A stretch of 64,000 nt of DNA from Lathyrus oleraceus (GCF_024323335.1 NC_066583.1:271742916-271806915); one strand, 5' to 3'. Counted from the stretch's first letter, positions 35,076 to 46,584 are shown. Notes: generated by a model not told the origin, from the sequence alone. Program-made: numbers and translations.

Positions 35076-38000
35076 ATGGATCTCGAACAAACCGTCAAAG
35101 ATCTCCAGACTCAGAATGCTCAATTCAAGGAGATGATGCTAAGCTTATCCAAGGGGCAGGAGGAACTGAAGGCTCTTTTGGTCGAGAAGAAGAAAGACAA
35201 GAAAGCCGTGAGTTTCATTAACCCGGGAAGAAGGCGTAAAGGACAGGCTATGGGAATCAAATTTGGAATCCCGAATGGTCTAGAAGAGGGGGCGGAGAAT
35301 GATTCAGAGGAAGAGAATGCTGATTTCTCCAATCCTGAGGATGACGATGAAGATTATGAAAATGAACAGTACAATCCAAGAGATGATAAGTACAAATTGC
35401 TGGAAGAACGCATGCTAGCCATGGAGGGCCAGAAGGCACCTGGTCTGGATTTCGAAAGTTTGGGTCTGGTCTCCGATGTGACCATTCCTCGCAAATTCAA
35501 AATCCCCACTTTCACTAAGTACGATGGTGCGTCCTGTCCTCAGATGCATCTAAGGGCTTATGTGAGAAAGATTCATCCGCATACCACTGATAGGAAGCTG
35601 TGGATTCATTTCTTCCAAGAGAGCCTGTCTGGCACACAATCGGAATGGTATTATCAGCTCGAGAGTTCTGACATCCGCACCTGGACTGATCTAGCAACAA
35701 CTTTCTATAAACAGTACCAATATAATTCTGAGCTAGCGCCTACTCGGCTACAGCTGCAGAATATGGCTATGGGATCCAAAGAAAGCTTCAAAGAGTACGC
35801 TCAGAAATGGAGAGATTTGGCCGGCAGAGTCAAACCCCCTATGACTGACCGAGAATTAGTAGACCTGTTCATGGGTACCCTGACTGGCCCATTCTACAGC
35901 CACCTACTGGGGAGTTCTTCATCAGGTTTCACTGAACTTATACTGACAGGTGAACGGGTGGAGAGCGGCATTCGAAGTGGAAAGTTACAGGCAACTACTT
36001 CTACAAGCAGTAAAAAGTCCTACCATGGGAAGAATGAATCGAATGCTGTGTATAGTCAAAAGAATCATAACAAGAAAAATGGTGACCATGCCGTTGGAGC
36101 AGTGACAATCGCAGCCCCGCCAGCTCAAAACTTCCAGCAAAGACAAGACAGACCAAGAAGGCAGTTTACCAAGCTCAATATGACTTTAGCACAAGCACTG
36201 CAAAGCATGTTGAAGGTAAATTTAATCACTCTCAGAGGTCCTCCTGCAAATGTCAACACTGCTTCGCCTTGTTATAATCCCAATGCCAGGTGTGCATATC
36301 ACTCCGATAGCCCCGGGCATGATACAAACGATTGTTGGCTGTTAAAGAATAAAATTCAGGACATGATCGACGCTGGGGAAATTGAGTTCGAGCCTCCGGA
36401 GACTCCTAATGTCATCACTGCTCCTATGCCTAATCATGACAAGGCTGTTAATGCTCTCGATGACGATTCCCTCATCACTGCTGTAGCGGACTTAACATCT
36501 CCTCTCCCGATCATAAAGAGGAATTTATTGCAAGCTGGTTTATTTCCAGGTTGTACTAAAGATTGCAATCTCTGCATACTCTGGCCCGAGGACTGTTTGA
36601 AATTGAAGAATGGTATTCAACGGCTGATGGACGATCGCGCAATTCTCTTTGAAAGGGTGTCTAAGACGGAAAACCCTATTGAAGAAGTATCTGTGATTGT
36701 GAGGTCCAAAGTCCCAGTGAAGATTACTGCTCCCAGAGTACCTGTGAGGGTTATTGCTGAGCCCAAAGTAGCCCCTCTAATCATCACTGCCCCTGGCCCA
36801 GTACCGTATTCTTCAAGCAAAGCCATTCCGTGGAATTATGGAGGTGATGTTTATATCCATGGCGTAAAGCAAGTCGGTGATTCTGCTAATCCTAATGACA
36901 TTGTTGGGACTAGTAAAGTTACTCGAAGCGGAAGGATCTTCTCTCCAGAGATCTCACCTCCAGTTCCCGAAAACCGAGGAAAGGAACCAGTCAACCCTTC
37001 TCAGTCAGAGGCACCGATCGAAGCTACTACTGAAGACGTTGCCAAACGAGAAATGGCAGAGGTGCTGAAAATCATCCGCAAGAGTGATTTTGATGTGGTA
37101 GAGCAGTTGGGGCATACCCCGTCTAAGATCTCGATGTTGTCCTTGTTGTTATCTTCTGAATCTCATGCCAATGCCTTGATAAAATTCCTGAAGACTGCCC
37201 ATGTACCTCAGGAGACCTCCGTCGATCAGTTTGAAAACTATGTTGCTAACCTGACCGTTGACGATGGCCTAGGTTTTTCCAATGCTGACCTGACGCCAGC
37301 AGGGAAGAATCACAATAAGGCCCTGCATATTTCTATTGAGTGTAAGGGAATCACCTTGTCTCATGTGTTGATCGATAATGGCTCTTCTTTGAATGTGCTA
37401 CCGAAAGCCGTGCTCGATAAACTCGACTGTAAAGGCATTGAATTGACGCCTAGTGACATTGTGGTGCGTGCTTACGATGGTGCGAAGAGTGTTGTCCATG
37501 GCGAAGTGGTTCTCCCTATCAAGATAGGACCTCAAGTCTTCAATACTACCTTTCATGTAATGAACATTCGCCCCGCCTATTCCTGCTTGCTGGGACGCCC
37601 TTGGATTCATGGGGCAGGTGCTGTAGCTTCGTCTCTCCATCAAAAGCTGAGATATCCAATAGAGGGAAAGATTGTCACTGTGTGTGGGGAAGAGGAGTAT
37701 ATCGTCAGTAGTGTGCATACCTTCAGATATGTCGAGATGGATGGTGAATTCTTCGAGACTCCGTCTCAGTCATTTGAAGTGGTCCCTCCGCCCCGTCCTG
37801 TCCTTAAGCCAACTCCCCTTGTGCCCGAGGTTATTCGAGCTCCTCCTGCCATGGTTTCCCTGAAGGACGCTCAAGCTGTGGTTGAAGATGGTGGCTGTAC
37901 TGGCTGGGGTCAGCTGATCAACATACCCTACAAGTCTGATAAATCTGGTCTGGGATTTAGCTCTGAAAAGATGGTCAAAGATCAAATCAATGCTGTAGAA

Positions 38001-38107
38001 GATGCTGACAGTGATTGCGACCTGGATAGTTGGATTTTCCCAACAATTGGTGACGGACTCAATAATTGGAAGGCTGAAGACACTATCCCGATCTCCTTTA
38101 GTCAGGA
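35076..38107 (+). CDS. gag-pro: gag-protease polyprotein of element A
   Basis: One frame of 1011 codons if unspliced (stop TAA 38109-38111). Residues 1-40 are a likely coiled coil, about 65-110 acidic. The capsid-like retrotransposon gag domain is about 154-275 (LRAYVRKIHP, FFQESLSGTQSEWY, WRDLAGRVKPPMTD). A CX2HX5HX4C knuckle is formed by C406, H409, H415, C420, and a second Cys cluster by C493, C497, C500, C507. The aspartic protease has its catalytic motif D-N-G-S at D767 (element C has D-T-G-S), followed by the flap/LLGRPWIH region. A C-terminal tail (about 940-1011) ends at the intron donor. Gag packages RNA; protease processes the polyprotein. Start ATG is the first in frame. Confidence 0.92.
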
Positions 38108-38348
38108 GTAATTGTTATTGTCCATTTAGTATTGCAAATTTTTAATTTTTCAACTGAACTTCTCAAAGCATTGTGTCTATGCCCGGGGCACAATAGCTAA
38201 TTTGTTAAGGGTTTTGTCATTTCATAAGCATATTCATATTCAATAAATCAATGGACTTTGTTGCATTCAAATGTTGCGCTCTTTATCTTTCCTGTCGTCT
38301 TTCAAACAAGCTATGCTTTCTTACACACACTCACGTAACGAATTGCAG
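38108..38348 (+). other. Intron between protease and RT of A (predicted)
   Basis: Donor GA|GTAATTG at 38108 and acceptor AATTGCAG ending at 38348; 241 bp, T-rich. Removal skips the gag-protease stop (38109-38111) and joins the two long frames in phase (two bases before, one after), giving ...FSQE followed by SVSTLDP. Splicing at this position has been shown experimentally for Ogre in the literature. Retained intron gives gag-protease only; spliced RNA gives the full polyprotein, so splicing would set the Gag:Pol ratio. Confidence 0.88.
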
Positions 38349-41300
38349 ATCCGTATCCACTCTGGATCCTATGGATAATAATTCCGCTACTGTTCATTAT
38401 GACTTTGAAAATCCGATCTACCAAGCCGAAGATGGAAGTGAGGAAGATTGTGAAGTACCTGGAGAGCTTGCCAGACTGTTATTACAAGAGGAAAAGACTA
38501 TACAGCCGCATGAAGAGTCACTCGAAGTCGTAAATCTAGGTACTGAAGTGGAAAGAAAAGAAGTCAGAATAGGAGCAGGATTGGAAAACAGTGTCAAAGA
38601 AAGATTGATTCGGATGTTACATGACTATGTAGAGGTTTTCGCTTGGTCTTATGAAGACATGCCCGGACTGGATGCCAATATAGTAGTGCATCGGCTGCCC
38701 ATGAAGGAAGACTGTCGGCCTGTCAAGCAAAAGGTTCGCCGCATGCGTCCTGAAATGTCTGAGAAAATCAAAGCCGAGGTTATGAAACAATTCAATGCCG
38801 GTTTTCTAGCCGTTACTTCTTATCCTCAATGGGTTGCTAATGTGGTGCCAGTGCCAAAGAAGGATGGTAAGGTGCGAATGTGCGTAGATTACCGAGACCT
38901 GAATAAAGCAAGTCCCAAAGACGACTTTCCACTCCCACACATCGATGTTCTGGTAGACAATACCGCTCAACACAAAGTATTCTCCTTCATGGATGGTTTC
39001 TCGGGTTATAACCAGATTAAGATGGCAACTGAGGACATGGAGAAAACTACGTTTGTGACGCAATGGGACACTTTCTGTTACAAAGTAATGCCATTCGGTT
39101 TAAAGAACGCCGGGGCAACGTACCAGCGTGCTATGGTGGTTTTGTTCCATGATATGATTCATCATGAAATAGAAGTATACGTGGATGACATGATAGCCAG
39201 ATCTCATACTGAAAAAGAACATCTCGATCATTTATACAAACTGTTCGAGAGGTTGAAGAAGTACAAGTTGAGATTGAATCCGAACAAATGCGCCTTTGGA
39301 GTAAGATCCGGTAAACTATTGGGCTTTATTGTCAGTGGTAAAGGAATCGAGGTTGACCCAGCTAAAGTGAGGGCTATTCAAGAAATGCCAGTTCCCCGTA
39401 CGGAGAAAGAGGTCAGAGGTTTCTTGGGACGCTTGAACTACATTGCCCGATTCATCTCCCACTTGACCGCTACCTGCAAACCCATCTTCAAATTACTGAG
39501 GAAGAATCAAGAGATGATATGGAATGACGAATGCCAAGAAGCTTTTGACAAAATCAAGAAATATCTCCAGGAACCTCCAATTCTGATACCACCAGTTGAA
39601 GGAAGACCTCTGATCATGTATTTGACCGTGTTAGAAAGTTCAATGGGGTGCGTGTTGGGGCAACATGACGAGTCTGGTCGAAAAGAGCATGCCATATACT
39701 ACCTGAGCAAAAAGTTTACCGACTGTGAAGCAAGATACTCACTGCTCGAGAGAACTTGCTGTGCTTTGGCCTGGGCTGCTCGCCGACTAAGACAGTATAT
39801 GTTGAATCATACCACTTTGTTGATCTCTAGGATGGATCCCATCAAATACATGTTCGAGAAGCCTGCCCTCTCCGGAAGAATAGCGAGATGGCAGATGATC
39901 TTAACGGAGTACGATATCCAGTATACTACCCAGAAAGCCATCAAAGGAAGCGTGCTAGCTGATCATTTGGCTCATCAAGCGGTGGACGATTATCAATCTA
40001 TGAATTGTGAGTTCCTAGATGAGGATGTCATGTTTGTTACTGATGATGGAAAACCTAAACCGGATGAAGGATCCGAACTGGGATCCCGATGGACTATGGT
40101 TTTTGATGGATCTTCCAATGCATTGGGCCATGGTGTTGGTGTGGTACTCATTTCTCCCGAGGGTTACCATACGCCTTTCACGGCTAGACTATGTTTTCAT
40201 TGTACCAATAATATGGCTGAGTATGAAGCATGTATTTTTGGACTCAAAGCTGCTATAGATTGGCGAATCAAGTTTTTGAGTGTGTACGGAGATTCGGCCT
40301 TGGTAATCAGTCAGATCAATGGAGAATGGGATACTAAACATCCAAATCTCATCCCTTATCGAGAGCAGATAATGACATTAATCCCATACTTTGAAAAGAT
40401 TACATTTGAACATATTCCACGAGAGGAGAATCAGTTGGCAGATGCATTGGCTACCATGTCATCTATGTTCAGAGTCAGATGGGACGGTGAAGCTCCCAGG
40501 ATTACCATTGAACGATTAGATGAACCGGCATACTGTTATGAACTTAACACTAAGAGGGTACAGGAGAAACCTTGGTTCCACGATGTAAAAAGATATGTAG
40601 AAGCCCAGGAATACCCTGAGGGGGCATCCATCAATGACAGAAAATTCTTGAGGAAGTTCTCCGCTAAATTCTTTCTGAGTAATGGAGTGTTATACAAACG
40701 TAATCATGATTCGACTTTGCTTCGCTGTGTGGATAGAAAGGAAGCAGAAAGGATTATGGAAGACATGCATGACGGTATTTTTGGGACTCATTCTAATGGA
40801 CATACAATGGCTAAGAAGATTCTGAGATCAGGGTATTATTGGTCTACAATGGAAGCTGATTGCCACCATCACTCCAGAACCTGTCACAAGTGTCAGATCT
40901 ATGCGGACAAAGTACATATGCCTCCTGCTCCATTGAACGTGTTAACAACGCCTTGGCCCTTTGCAATGTGGGGCATCGATATGATTGGAGAGATTAAACC
41001 CACGGCTTCTAATGGACATCGCTTCGTTCTTGTCGCTATTGATTACTTTACGAAGTGGGTAGAGGCAGCCTCATTCGCTTCTGTCACCAAGAATGTGGTG
41101 GCACGGTTCATCAAGAATAGCCTTATTTGTCGATACGGCGTCCCTGAAAGAATTATCACTGACAATGGTACTAATTTGAACAACAAGATGATTACTGAAC
41201 TCTGCGCACAGTTCAAAATTAAACACCATAACTCTTCTCCGTACCGGCCAAAGATGAATGGCACCGTAGAGGCTGCTAATAAGAACATCAAGAAGATCAT

Positions 41301-41592
41301 ACAAAAGATGACAGTAACGTACAAAGACTGGCATGAGATGTTACCATTTGCTCTCCATGGTTATCGCACTTCAGTACGCACTTCGACAGGGGCAACTCCT
41401 TTCTCTTTAGTCTACGGAACGGAAGTCGTTTTACCAGTGGAAGTTCAGATTCCCTCTCTAAGGATCATGAAAGAGGCGGGTTTAGGCGAGGATGAATGGA
41501 TTCAGACTCGGCTCGATCAGATAAATTTGATTGATGAGAAGAGACTTGCGGCTGTTTGTCACGGGCAGATATATCAAAAGCGCATGACCTAA
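38349..41592 (+). CDS. pol: RT-RNaseH-aRNaseH-integrase (pol) of element A, with late stop
   Basis: Numbering is from the open frame's first codon at 38251. RT has KVRMCVDYRDLN, FSFMDGFSGYNQI, MPFGLKNAGATYQ and YVDD (Y310-D313). The original RNase H follows (YLSKKF, LLERTCCALAWA) but its first catalytic Asp region reads LTVLESSMG, so it looks inactive. A second, archaeal-type RNase H begins near D619 (MVFDGSSNALGHG) with NMAEYEACIFGLK, YGDSALV and ADALA; a dual RNase H is typical of the Tat lineage. Integrase has a HHCC zinc region (about 843-880), then D910, D971 and E1007 with the D-D(35)E spacing. The frame stops at TAA 41590-41592, about 76 codons short of the usual end. The ATG at 38251 lies in the intron, so it is not the start of the mature protein. 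Confidence 0.92.
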
Positions 41593-41820
41593 GCATTTAA
41601 CAAAAGAGTCAAGAGACAGGTGTATCAAATTGGCGACTTGGTGATCAAGCGTATCATTCTACCACAAGGGGATCCCAGAGGCAAGTGGACTCCCACGTAC
41701 GAAGGGCCATTTGTGGTTAAGAAGGTATTCTCCGGTGGAGCCATGATACTTGCTACAATGGATGGCGAAGACTTCCCGCATCCTGTGAACGCGGACATAG
41801 TTAAAAAATACTACGCATAA
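41593..41820 (+). pseudogene. Integrase C-terminus of A beyond the premature stop
   Basis: The same frame resumes directly after TAA and runs to the normal family end (IVKKYYA, stop 41818-41820). It has GKWTPTYEGPF (GPY/F-type) and MDGEDFPHPV, matching E1 and C. The stop removes this DNA-binding C-terminal domain, so this copy may be unable to make complete integrase, unless the codon is read through. Confidence 0.88.
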
Positions 41821-41825
41821 CAGAG

Positions 41826-42010
41826 ACCCGCTAGGTCGACGTACCTAGGCAAAAGTAAGGGCATCCCGGCGAACCAAAAGGGTTCGGGCAAAAATTAGGG
41901 ATAAACATATAAAGACGTACACCCGGCAAGTCGAAAACCTGAAAAGGCGGCTTGGGCAAAAATGGGTATCCTGGTGGGCTGAAAACCTGAAAAGGCGGTC
42001 CAGGCAAAAT
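41826..42010 (+). other. A post-integrase hairpin array (four units)
   Basis: Unit arms: CTAGGT 41831-41836 with ACCTAG 41843-41848; CGAACC 41870-41875 with GGTTCG 41881-41886; CCC..CAAG 41922-41930 with CTTGGG 41951-41956 around an inner CCT/AGG; CCTGG 41970-41974 with CCAGG 42000-42004 around an inner CCT/AGG. Each is followed by a GGCAAAA-type tail. Units 3 and 4 share the loop GAAAACCTGAAAAGGCGG. It starts six bases after the integrase stop. Confidence 0.8.
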
Positions 42011-42870
42011 TAGGGATTCAAGCGTATGACTATGTCCCGTTCTCTGTCAGCTTCAACCAAGTTCAAGGGACTGAACAAGCCAATCACCTCTATCCAACAG
42101 CAGGAGATGAGATGCCTGAAGACATGATGACAGTAGTGGAATTAAAATCAATAGGACTTTTTCTGCATAGCTTTCTCTTTGTTTTCTTGACAATTTCCTC
42201 TTACTAGGATTTCTGTCTCCTTGTACACAAATTGCCTGTTTATAGGCCCTCTTTCAAAATCAATACAATTTCATTTCGGAAAAAATGTTGTTATTTTACT
42301 TTTCTGTTTTGTTTGCATAAACGTCCATTGATTTAATTTGAATTGATATATGCATTTGAATATGATCAATGTTTATCAAAAATACATGCCTAAAATGGAA
42401 ATTGCAATTACTACGAGACTTCAGGACCAAGGAGAAGGTCTAACCATGCTTTCCAATGAATCCGTTGCTAATTCGATTCCCCGGCAACGCCAATTATTCC
42501 CCAGAAGAGGTCGGCACCACCAGACAGATGGGTCATCTCTTCCATCCCCAGCCAGGCTCTGTCAAGTGTTTCTACCATCAGACAGAAGTCAAATCCCCCA
42601 GCTAAGGAAGGGTCTTCCATACAACTATCTCCGACCAGCAGACTGAGATTTATTTCCCCAGTAGAGTTCCCTGGAAGAATGTTCAGACGCATAGTGCATT
42701 CATTACATCATTGCATATTACATACCTGCATACATTCCGCATCCTATGCTTTACATCATTTCATAGCACGTATATGCATACCCTGTTCGCGAGCATAGAA
42801 CATCTCATGCATCATGACATTGCATGAAACTAACTTTATTTTTCAGGCTGATTATCCTCCTGATCACATT
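42011..42870 (+). other. A 3' UTR, non-repeated part
   Basis: No supported ORF. Contains CCCCAG/CAGACAGA-type short repeats (42480-42660) and a CATAGCAC/GCATACATTC-rich stretch (42690-42830) ending in a pyrimidine-rich TTTATTTTTCAG at about 42835-42846, which looks like a splice acceptor. Confidence 0.5.
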
Positions 42871-44370
42871 CAAGATTCGAATACAGCTCTCAGATATAAT
42901 CCATCTGACGAACGTTCTGACATTCTCCCAATGGTGGCATCTCTAAGCCCACCCCAGATATTCACTGCAAATACAACAAATATTATCAGATACAGCCCAA
43001 CGTACGGTTCATTCTGATTCAGCCCAACATATGACTCTTTCTGCTCAGATACGGTCTAACATACGATCCATTCTGACCTTCGATAACTCCAATACGGTCT
43101 AACGTACGACCCATTTGGATACTCAAATCCTCAGATGCTGCCTAGCGTACGGTACATTCCGGGGTGTAGTCTAGCGTACGACTACTTTCTTTTTCAGATA
43201 CAACCTAACGTACGGTTCATTCTGCAACTCCAATACGGTCTAACGTACGACCCATTTGGACCTTCAGCTCAGATACGGTCTAACGTACGATCCATTCTGA
43301 CTTTCAGCAACTCCAATACGGTCTAACGTACGACCCATTTGGATACTCAAATCCTCAGATGCTGCCTAGCGTACGGTATATTCCGGGGTGTAGTCTAGCG
43401 TACGACTACTTTCTTCTTCAGATACAGCCTAACGTACGACTCATTCTGCAACTCCAATACGGTCTAACGTACGACCCATTTGGACCTCCAGCTCAGATAC
43501 AATCTAACGTATGATCCATTCTGATCTTCAACAACTCAGATACGATCTAGCATACGATCCACTCTGATCTGCAACAACTCAAGTAAGGTTTAATGTACGA
43601 CCAAGTTAGACCTTCATCTCCTCAGATGCTACCTTCGGACAGGTACATTTCTGAATGGTAGTCTAGTATACGACTACTCCCTTTTCAGCAGATTCAGCCT
43701 AACGGACGGCTCATTTTGCTCAGATATGGTTTAATGTACGACCAAGTTAGACCTTCATCTCCTCAGATGCTACCTTCGGACAGGTACATTTCTGAATGGT
43801 AGTCTAGTATACGAGTACTCCCTTTAAAGCAGATTCAGCCTAACGGACGGCTCATTCTGTTACTCAGATGCTACCTTCGGACAGGTACATTTCTGAATTG
43901 TAGTCTAGCGTACGACTACCCCCTTTTATCAGCAGATTCAGCCTAACGGACGGCTCATTCTGTTACTCAGATGCTACCTTCGGACAGGTACATTTCTGAA
44001 TTGTAGTCTAGCGTACGACTACCCCCTTTTATCATCAGACACAGCCTAACGGACGGCTCATCCTGCAACTCCAATACAGCCTGTCATAAGACCCATTTGG
44101 ATCTTCAGCTCAGAGACGATCTAGCGTACGATCCGTTCTGATTTGTCATCCTCGGCAAAGTCATCCGCCTAACGAACAGCTCACTCTGGTATTCAGATAC
44201 GGTCCAGTATATGATCCATTCTGATCCCTTATCCCCAGCAGTATATAGCATACTCTGACTCCCCAGCGAAGTCAACAGCATGATGGATGATTCACTATAC
44301 GGTCTAGCGTAAAACCCGGTATGACATCCATGTCTTCAGACATCGTCTAACGTACGACACAATCGGAAGC
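42870..44370 (+). repeat. A 3' UTR hairpin minisatellite
   Basis: At least 25 units of about 30-45 bp with the core TARCGTAC (or TAACGGAC) flanked by complementary arms. Examples: CAGA/TCTG with AACC/GGTT (43195-43224); GTAGTC/GACTAC (43166-43185); TCCAA/TTGGA with GGTC/GACC (43229-43260); TCAGA/TCTGA with GATC/GATC (43536-43567); CAGA/TCTG with AGCC/GGCT (43830-43859); TCAGA/TCTGA with TACC/GGTA around TTCGGACA (43622-43654). Higher-order repeats of three or four units are present. Ogre 3' UTRs are known to hold variable tandem repeats. Confidence 0.88.
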
Positions 44371-44530
44371 TCGTCATCAAACTTCCTGGAGGGCATCTCT
44401 AAACCCATCTCCATCAAGACTAGCTCCTGATAGACAAGCGCAAATTTTCGGGGCATTCTAGTGTTCAATAATCTTTCACCTCCAGACCACGAACGACACA
44501 TACCATTCTACTCTCTCGGTTCAAGAATAT

Positions 44531-44544
44531 TGAACAGGGGCAGC
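44531..44544 (+). other. A polypurine tract region
   Basis: TGAACAGGGGCAGC directly before the 3' LTR; shares the AGGGGCA core with E1 and C. Confidence 0.78.
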
Positions 44545-46584
44545 TGTCATACCCCAAAATTTGCCCGTCGATATTACAAAGCATTCCTCAAGACCCTCCG
44601 ACTTGTTCTGCAAGGCACTGATATCAAATGGACAAAAGCCCAGCTCACAACAGGCCCAATCCAAAAGTGGCCCAAAATAGCTTGCTCGCTAGGCGAGCAA
44701 TTCCTTCGCCTAGCGAACATTTCATCATGCCACTCGCCCAGCGAAGCATCAGATCCAGAAAAAGGCCCAGAATGGCTTGCTCGCTAGGCGAGCAATTCCT
44801 TCGCCTAGCGAAGCTTGCGAAAATCTGAAGTTTTGGACCTCATTTTAAGCCCATTAGGTCACCACCACTACTACTATAAATACCAGCTCCCCAGCCACGA
44901 AAATGACAGACAGACCCAGAGGGAGAAACACAGAAACACACAAACAGACGGACGAAGGACGGAAACCCTGGTGCAAAAACCCTGCTAACCTGAAGGCAGC
45001 TCATCCGCGCCGAAGCTACCGCCGCCCAACTCAATCCGGCCTCCAAGCAACCAGTCCCTTTCAATATCGCAATTGCACACAGGTTTGCGTATCACCGCTG
45101 TTTTACGTTTCCAATTGATATTCTTTACATACATGATGCATTCCGATTAAAGTTTTGATATATAAAATGATTTCGCATGTGAATCCAAGTATGAACATCC
45201 TGTATAATTGTATATGCTATGCCTATAATCCAATGCCATGAAAGTGCAGGTTTTCGGAAGTCATGCTGCTGTCAAACTCCAAACCCGTGGCCGCTCGCTA
45301 GCTCATCGCTAAGCGAGCCTGCAGCGAGCATTCGCTGAGCCTTCGCTAGGCGAAGCAGAGGCGAACAGGACAGCGGCCGCTTTGTCTCTTTGTTGTCCAT
45401 TTTATGTTTATCTAATCATGGTTCTGCATCATTTGGCCTGAATTCCTGACTGTTATGTTGTATTTTTATGGTGCAATTGCCAAAACATATCTTATCTTAA
45501 TGCTCTAACCCGTGTGTTGAATGGTGTAAAAGCTTCCATATCCCCAATGAAGTGGCCGGCTAGGTACTCCGCTTTACGTGTGGGAGACCTTCGTGGAGAT
45601 GGATTCTAAGTTACTTCACTTTAATGTGAAGATTCATATTGATTGCCTAATTAATTTTAATGTATTAATTTTCAATGTATTGATTTTAATGTATTGATTT
45701 TAATGTGGAGACTCACCATAATTACCTAATGAACGTTAAAATATGGACTTTAAATAAATAATACCGGACCTCTCTTTGTTACCCCCCGATTACGTAATAC
45801 GGTCATGTCCCGCGAATATGGGGATACCGTTAGCAAAGACCCTTCGGTTAAATCATCATGGTCCCTCGGATGTTGCCTTCGGAAATACGATTTTGTCCCT
45901 CGATGACCCTTCGGTGTAGCCTATGGCCAAATGATGATAGTCCCTTCGAATGCTAAGGTATCCTCACTACTGTTGCCTTCAATGACCTATCGATGACCCT
46001 ACGATGACCCTTCTACATCCCAAGGATAAACTACTTACTTCTCAATAGTAAGGACAGTTTTACCCTCACAAGGATAGAAAATGACAGTAAAGACCTCGGA
46101 CAGGTATAACCCTTAATTGCTCATTCATAACCTAAAATATTTTTCCACCTTACACATTTCAAACATCCTCCTTTTTTTGGAAAATCACCACTTAGCATAC
46201 ATCCGTACTAGGATCATTGCCGAGTTATATTTTTCTAAATGACTTTCAAATCTAAATGAGATAACCACTTTGTATACATTCATGCAAGAATCATTACAAA
46301 GTTAAATTCTCATTTTCCAAACATTTTTCACCCATTTCTCAACCACCTTTTTCAAACTAGAAAACATAAATGATTGAGCAATTAAGAGCCCATGGATAAC
46401 CATGGATACAAAGGGTGCTAATACCTTCCCTTTGTATAACGTACCTCCCGAACCTAAGAATCTAAATTAAGGTCTTTCCTGTTCTTTTCCACCTTTCCTT
46501 ATGGGATAAAAGAAAAGTCGGTGACGACTCTTGCTAACCGCGACATTGCGATTAAAAACAAAAAGTCCAGTTCACCGTATGACA
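44545..46584 (+). repeat. A 3' LTR
   Basis: 2040 bp, offset 13,785 from the 5' LTR, with four substitutions seen by eye and no indel. Contains the same palindromes (44682-44813) and TATA box (44875). Confidence 0.96.

Larger units (their letters stand above)
30760..46584 (+). mobile_element. A: near-complete Ogre/Tat retrotransposon
   Basis: A 15,825-bp element with two 2040-bp LTRs starting TGTCATACCCC and ending GTATGACA. Order: 5' LTR, primer-binding site, leader, ORF1, gag-protease, intron, RT-RNaseH-aRNaseH-integrase, hairpin array, minisatellite 3' UTR, polypurine tract, 3' LTR. I count four substitutions between LTRs (31216, 32122, 32386 and 32739, against 45001, 45907, 46171 and 46524), about 0.2%, so the insertion is young. 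Only one nonsense codon, late in the integrase, was seen. ORF1 plus the intron place it in the Ogre group, though its LTRs are shorter than the 5-kb LTRs of E1. Confidence 0.95.

Noticed and set aside
38251..38348. In-frame N-terminal extension of pol
   Set aside because: Codons before 38349 fall in the predicted intron and are not conserved with E1 or C; the true protein continues from gag-protease.
42870..44370. Free-standing satellite or CRISPR-like array
   Set aside because: Units vary, lack uniform spacers, and the array lies between pol and the polypurine tract of one retroelement in a plant genome.
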